From: Pinus tabuliformis | Taxonomy: Eukaryota; Streptophyta; Pinopsida; Pinales; Pinaceae | DNA length: 64,000 nucleotides | Reading direction: 5' to 3' | Assembly (NCBI GenBank): GCA_031772625.1 | Contig: CM062814.1 | Location: 364,905,750-364,969,749, forward strand | Part shown: in pieces, positions 58,409 through 64,000 of the stretch | Numbering within the stretch: the stretch's first letter is position 1 | Layout: each line of letters begins with the position of its first letter | The notes under the pieces: model-generated | Told to the model about the DNA's origin: nothing | The model's input: only the letters and a program-made list of their open reading frames with translations | Databases searched by the model: none | Translations under genes and position numbers: made by a program

Positions 58409-58586
58409 ACTTGTTGGATTCTTCTGCTCAATAGTAGGTACATATCTTTATGATACACATAATTTTCCATTTACATCTTCCATAGTTGGTAGTTTTGACC
58501 ATTAAGCATATCATCTTCTTCCATTGCTCCCACTCGAACGAGGAACCCTTCTTTGCTGCTATTTTATTAGCCAAATAAATCTTTGA

Positions 58587-58597
58587 CTCTGATACCA
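58587..58597 (-). other. Intact primer-binding site, Copia copy C
   Basis: TGGTATCAGAG on the minus strand, exactly the initiator tRNA-Met primer site, next to the 5' LTR. Confidence 0.92.
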
Positions 58598-58598
58598 G

Positions 58599-59201
58599 TC
58601 CTTAGAAATTCATTAACAGAACAATGGAATACATAAAATATTGCAGAGACACATATACATAAATGCATAAAACAAGAGAGACAAAGATATACATGGTTCA
58701 CCCAATTTGGGCTATGACCATGGAGAAATATCCATTCCTTCCTTTTATATTATCCAACAAAAATGAAGAGATACAACCTACAACAGATCTGTCATAATTC
58801 CCTCTTCATTCTCACATAGCCTCCTCTCTCACTCTCGCTCAAATTAATATTCCACAACCTCAATACAATTCCCTCATGTAAACCAAGGGTTGCCTTCTAT
58901 GGAAAAAAAACAATAAATAAACATAACTTCTACCATCATATCATCCACCTAATGAATGACCCATATTGACTACGAAATTACAATATTTTACAAGGAAAGT
59001 CTCATCTATTTTTAGGTTCGGGGGTGTTTCCTTCAAACCCTCGCCAAGGTGGGGGGCTCATAAAATCATTGTTGCTCCCCCCTATAGCCCACTTACAAAA
59101 AATAAATGGGCGGCATTTCTGCCGCATTAGGAGCATAGGTCCAACACGGCTGAAACAAAACCTCTGACCAATCAGTAAAATAATTAGCCTCCACACCAAC
59201 A
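58599..59201 (-). repeat. 5' LTR of Copia copy C
   Basis: About 600 bp homologous to 10398-10999 and 51126-51723, ending on the plus strand with CCACACCAACA before TATG. Confidence 0.88.
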
Positions 59202-59205
59202 TATG

Positions 59206-60690
59206 AACCTAAGGGAATAATATTAAAACTAGGGAACAAATATTATATACCCGAGGTATATAAACCCTAAGATGAATATTATAAACACTAAAATAAACAT
59301 GATTGACCATGGTTGACCATAGTTGATTTTCATATTGAGACAATCCTTTTCAAAATGCGATGTTGGACCACGGTTGACTAAGCTTAATCATGGTTGATTT
59401 TCATATGAAGACAACCTTTTTTACAACGCGATGTTTGACCATGGTTGATCATGATTGACCATGGATGATCGTGTGTTATTTTATAAGAAATGGTTGAACA
59501 TGGTTTACCAAGGTTGATAGTGATTTCCCATGATTGATCATGGATGACCATGATTATCATACTGAACAAATATGTCATAATGTGACATTAGACCATGGTT
59601 GAGGCAATGATTGATTTTAATATTGAGGCAATCTTTGTCACAATGCGACAATCGACCATGGATGACCATGATTAACCATGGTTGACCACGATTGATTTTA
59701 TAAAATATGTTTGATGACGATTGACCATGACTGAATTTATAAAATATGGTTGATTATGGTTAACCATAATTGATATTATAAACCCCAGGGATTAATACTA
59801 AAAACCCAAGGGATTATAAACCTTAGGGAATAATATTAAACCCTAGGAATATGAACCCTTAGATTAATAAACCCAAGGGATAAAAATTTATAAACCCAAG
59901 GTATATAAACGCTAAGGTAAATATTATAAACCCTAAAATAAAAATGGTTTACCATCGTTGGCTATGATTGACCATGGTTGACAATGATTGATATTATAAA
60001 CCAAAGGGAATAATAAACCCAAGGGATTGATATTATAAACCCAAGGGATTAACGCTAAAACACCGAGGGATAATGAACCCAAGGGAATAGTACCAAATAC
60101 AAGGGACTAATAATATAAACCCAAGGTATATAAACCTTAAGATAAATGTTATAAACACTAAAATAAAAATGGTTGAGCATGGTTGATTTTCATATCGAGA
60201 CAAACCTTGTCACAATGTGATGTTGGACCACGGTTGACCATGCTTAACCATGGTTTATTTTCATATTAAGACATTCTTTGTGACAATGTGATGTTTGGCC
60301 ATGGTCGACCGTGATTGACCATGGAAGACCTTGTTTGATTTTATTAAACATGGTTGACCATGATTAACATATTGAGACAATCTTTGTCATAATGCGATGT
60401 TAGAACATGGTTGAGACAATGATTGATTTCATGTTGAGACGATCTTTGTCACAATGCGTCATTGGACAAGGGTCGACCATCATTAACCATGGTTGACCAT
60501 AATTGGTTCTATAAAAGATGATTGGCAATGGTTGATATTTGTCACAATGCGACGATCGACCATGGATGACCATGATTAACCATGGTTGACCATGTTTGAC
60601 TAAGGATGACTATGAGTGAACAATGTTAACTCTCATTGAGTATGGCCAACATATAGTTGATTAACATTGACCATGGTTGACAACTTATAC
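59206..60690. repeat. CCATGGTTGA composite array (C3)
   Basis: Counterpart of arrays A3 and B3, with the same module order and the same run-out through ACCATGTTTGACTAAGGATG into the tail. Confidence 0.8.
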
Positions 60691-63394
60691 ATTGGCTACA
60701 AAGGTTAAATATCTTTCTCTATGTCATCATCATGACTCTAGATATCTGTCTATGCTTAATTGTAAGCATGTTAAACATAATGCCTAGCAATTATCATGGT
60801 TAAACATGATCTTCATGTTCACTATGTTTGACTAAATTGATCAGAAAGATTGATCATAACTATAATATATTAATGTTTAAATTAACATATTATTAATGTG
60901 AAAATTTATAAATAATGCAATAATCTCTAGTAATAATGTACTATTAATATTAGTAATGTAATAATGTCATATTAATATTAGTAATTATATTAATGTATTA
61001 ATAACATTTATTATTATTATTAAATTATATATTCTAAACATAGTATTAACAATTCTAATAAGTAAAACCCTAAAAACCTTAATAATAAACCATGAATATA
61101 CATATTAAATTTATGAAATATCATTTTCTGGGGTGATGTAGTTATCTTTAAATTTTAAAATTTCAAATAGTTTTGTTATTTAAGATGGCTATTTTAATTT
61201 TTTTATTAATTTCAGTTGTTTTTAATTTTATAATTAATTTAATTGGTTATAATTTAAGTAGCTATTTTAATTATTTTTATTAATTTATATAATTATTTTA
61301 ATTATGAAGTTATTATAAATACATGTCTTATTTTTTTTTAATTATGTTTAATTTTTATTTTCACTTACTTCATTGCATTAAAATGTATCATGCTTTTGAA
61401 TTTATTACAATATTGAATTAAATTTACTTCAAAATATTGTGTTTTTCTAAGAATTACAAATAAAATGAATAAATTTATTAAATAGTTAATTTTTTTATCA
61501 ACTTATATGGACTAATTTTATTTTATTTAAATTTAACTAATTTTAATATATTTTACCAATTCATTTAACATTAGTGAGAAAATTAAGTATAACATTTCTT
61601 TTAACATTGTATTAACATTATTATATTTATTCTACTTTATGTATTTTAACAAATCACTTTCTTCAACTATCTAAATCTAAAACCAACCCAAATTTAAAAT
61701 CTAAAACTAACCCAAATTTAAAATGATGCAAATATTTCATTTATATTCAAAATACCAAAGATGGAGAAAAACATTTTTGACACCTCTGAACACAATAACC
61801 ATGGAATTAATTAAGAGACAGACATAAAGGGTTTCTCTTGTACGTAAATGTCATTAATTGAAAGTGTTTTTTTTCATGATATGAAGTGTGAGAATTTGAA
61901 AACAGGTCAAAACACAATAAATATTGCACTAACGATAAAACACAGATGTTCACTTCTTTACTTTTCTTGCAAGTTTCAGACTTGGCATCGCTCAAGAAAT
62001 TTAATGACTTCCATTTTGGGTCAGTGAGATTCTCATTCTAACAATTAATAATTTTCTATTGGAAAAATAGAAAGTCTTTTAACATCTCGGCAGTAAAAAT
62101 GTAATTTAGATGTTTTAAACACATACTGGAGGAAAAAAACTGTAATTTAAATGTAATTTAGATGTTTTAAACATATACGGGAGGAAAATAACTGTAATTT
62201 AAATGTTTTAAACGCGTCTTTCCATGGATTTTCGCTCTCAAAAGAAAATCAATAATCATTTTCAATCAGAAAATGCACATTTTCCATCAAAACCGGTATT
62301 ATTTTAACTTAAAATAAGGAATTTATGTGATCTGAATTTCTCCTACTCATAACTGGTCAATTAACTTTCAATACATTCATAATTGGTTAATTAATTTTCA
62401 ATAAATTTATTATTACTATCATCATTTGCATCAGTGTCCCTGAAGTGTTCAGCTCTTGTTTTTCTTCTTAAAATCTTTGCTCGAAAATAATTGTCGTCTC
62501 ATCAACCTTCAGTTATGTGTGGAATCAAAGCTCAATAATTGGAATCAAATTCTGCATGTACCATCAAAAATATAATATAGGTTATAAGAATTGAAAAAAA
62601 AATTGAAAGTACGTAGATTGGGTTGGATTTCTACTTAATATATGATTCTGTATTTACACATTAAAAATACTTAGTATATAAAGTTTAATATATATCAAAA
62701 TTATTTTGATATATTGATATATATAAAATACATTAAATTAAAAAATTATTTTTTCAACCTTCCTATTATCATTCGAAAGGAATTTTAAAGTTAATATTCA
62801 TATCTTATTGATGTTCCATATATTTTTCAGTGTCAGTAATAAATGGCTTTTCTTAGTTTTTTTCATTGAAGAAGGTTTTTTATAATTTTCAAATTTCATT
62901 GAAGAACTTTAGTCCTTTAAACATACATTGAGAGGAAATTGTATGTCTAGTTTACATGGGTAAAAGAAATAATATTTTCCCATGCTAATTGCTATGACTT
63001 AGCCAAAGCTTAGCATTTCCTGATGAAGGATCTGATCGCTACGCCAGAAGTCGAACTAAACTGAGCCGCGTGGTGAAGTCAAGTTGCGTCCCTCTCTGAA
63101 ACTCCCACCATTGGGCTCATCGCTCCACGATATTGATATTGTGAATTACAATTATGAGATTATCATAACCACATAACCAGCATCCGGAATGAAGAAGATT
63201 AAAGTTTAAACCTCTCTTCTGTCAGAGAATTATTAAGGCATCGATAAACTCATTATATTATATTGTTCCAAAACTGGAAGATTAATTGGGACAATCTAAT
63301 GTCACTGGAGAGATAAAGATTTAAATATTTTTGCGTCTATAACGAAACAACTGAATCACCTGAAATATTATCATGATCGCCGGCCTACCCATGA
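60691..63394. other. Block C tail and right flank, AT-rich, no gene
   Basis: AT-rich, homologous to 53291-56140 up to about 63110; it lacks the SINE-like tandem duplication of block B. Phrases around 62105-62215 (ATGTAATTTAGATGTTTTAA) repeat two or three times. From 63130 to 63394 the sequence is unshared apart from a short match to 12945. Confidence 0.6.
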
Positions 63395-63860
63395 AAAATA
63401 CAATATTTTGAAATATATATATCTATATATATATATATATATATATACCACATGACAATGATTTAGTGGACCACGTGAGAGTATAGCATTGTAGCGATGC
63501 TGTTCACCTCCTATGTGGTAACGACTTAGTGGCCTAGGTGGGAGTAGTCAACTCAAAGGTTGGTTGGAGTCGACCCTATCCATTCGCACAACCATTTTTG
63601 TTATTTTTCAGCCCAACCCCTATCCTTTGAGCTAATCGTGTTGGTCACCTTCATTGGTACAATGAGGTGCTTGACTCGAGCACAGTCCTAACCCTAGGTA
63701 AATTTAATATATACATACACACACACACACACACACCACGTGGTAGTATACCATTGTAACAATGTTGTTAAGTCGACCCTATCCATTCACATGCCCAGTT
63801 TTGTTATTTCTGGGCCTGACCTTAGTCAACCTAGTCGACTTGACCCCTAATGTCAAGCCC
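63395..63860. repeat. D-repeat family, second locus
   Basis: Same family as 23800-24478: AATACAATATTTTGAAAT, (AT)n at 63411-63446, CACATGACAATGATTTAGTGG, CATTGTAGCGATGCTGTTCA, CCTATCCATTCGCAC, TTTTGTTATTT and TTGGTACA. About two units; the second has an (AC)n run (63710-63737) instead of (AT)n. Confidence 0.85.
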
Positions 63861-64000
63861 ATGAGTCGGGCGTGCCAGGCGGGCACGTTTAATCGACGGG
63901 TCAGCGGGAGTTGGCACAGGTGCATGACGGGCGAGCGACGAGCTAGGCAGTTGAATGACGAGTTGAGGGTGCATACGAGCGGTGCAACGAGCTGACCGAA
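63861..64000. other. GC-richer end of window
   Basis: 140 bp with GGGCGTGCCAGGCGGGCACG and similar; clearly more GC-rich than its surroundings. No gene recognised; truncated by the window edge. Confidence 0.4.

Larger units (their letters stand above)
56165..59201 (-). mobile_element. Truncated Ty1/Copia element, copy C, minus strand
   Basis: The 5' half of the same element: 5' LTR (about 58599-59201), exact primer-binding site (58587-58597), gag (58408-57842) and integrase pieces (56815-56588), with TATG (59202-59205) at its right edge as in A and B. It breaks off at 56165 inside the RT region. Confidence 0.9.
56165..63130. repeat. Segmental repeat block C (left-truncated)
   Basis: Starts within the Copia RT/integrase region at CGGAGTCCATCTCTTCATTC (matching about 7910 in A and 48690 in B) and continues through integrase, gag, 5' LTR, array and AT-rich tail. 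The left LTR, RNase H and most of the RT are absent because the block B tail is joined directly to this point. Confidence 0.85.

Noticed and set aside
63861-64000. GC-rich end as a gene start
   Set aside because: Short, cut by the window edge, and without any recognisable motif in the open frame across it.

Overview
This is a gene-poor, AT-rich plant nuclear window built almost entirely of nested, decayed repeats. The coding frames are plant Ty1/Copia and Ty3/Gypsy proteins, one broken laccase gene, and the GIY-YIG endonuclease end of a Penelope-like element (PLE). Endonuclease-bearing PLEs in land plants are known mainly from conifers, and large, old, slowly purged LTR elements fit that too. 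A gymnosperm, probably a conifer, is therefore the best guess; it is an inference, not a species call. I see no intact single-copy gene and no rRNA or tRNA gene.

Layout. (1) 1-12508, block A: an AT-rich arm, degenerate arrays built on the core CCATGGTTGA, an unrecognised segment, and a minus-strand Copia element (5765-10999) nested in the arrays. (2) 12509-15904: unique sequence and a laccase pseudogene (13934-15813). Its frame passes from cupredoxin domain 2 straight into domain 3, so a large internal part is deleted. (3) 15905-22096: a nearly intact, young plus-strand Copia element (Copia-1) with a perfect AAAAT target duplication, inserted about 90 bp past the laccase stop. (4) 22097-26203: AT-rich DNA, a tandem family of about 240-315 bp (D-repeat), and a LINE-like fragment. 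(5) 26204-31984: a minus-strand Ty3/Gypsy element with LTRs of about 1.7 kb whose interior holds gag plus a G-patch domain and no visible pol. (6) 32159-38007: a three-phase microsatellite fused to an old plus-strand Copia element (Copia-2) riddled with C-to-T-type stop codons. (7) 38772-56150, block B: a paralogue of block A that later gained a 5'-truncated PLE (40735-42219, 16-bp target duplication) and a tRNA-type SINE (46064-46179, 17-bp target duplication). (8) 56165-63130, block C: a third, left-truncated copy. (9) 63395-64000: more D-repeat and a GC-richer tail.

How it fits together. Blocks A, B and C share the same Copia insertion with the same TATG flank, so the element entered the CCATGGTTGA array before the block was duplicated. 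The PLE and SINE occur only in B, and the other copies keep the matching empty sites, so they came later. Copia-1 (LTRs about 2% different by eye) is far younger than Copia-2 (clearly more than 10%). The most notable items are the PLE with a hammerhead-like motif, the gag/G-patch non-autonomous Gypsy element, the internally deleted laccase, and the composite arrays.
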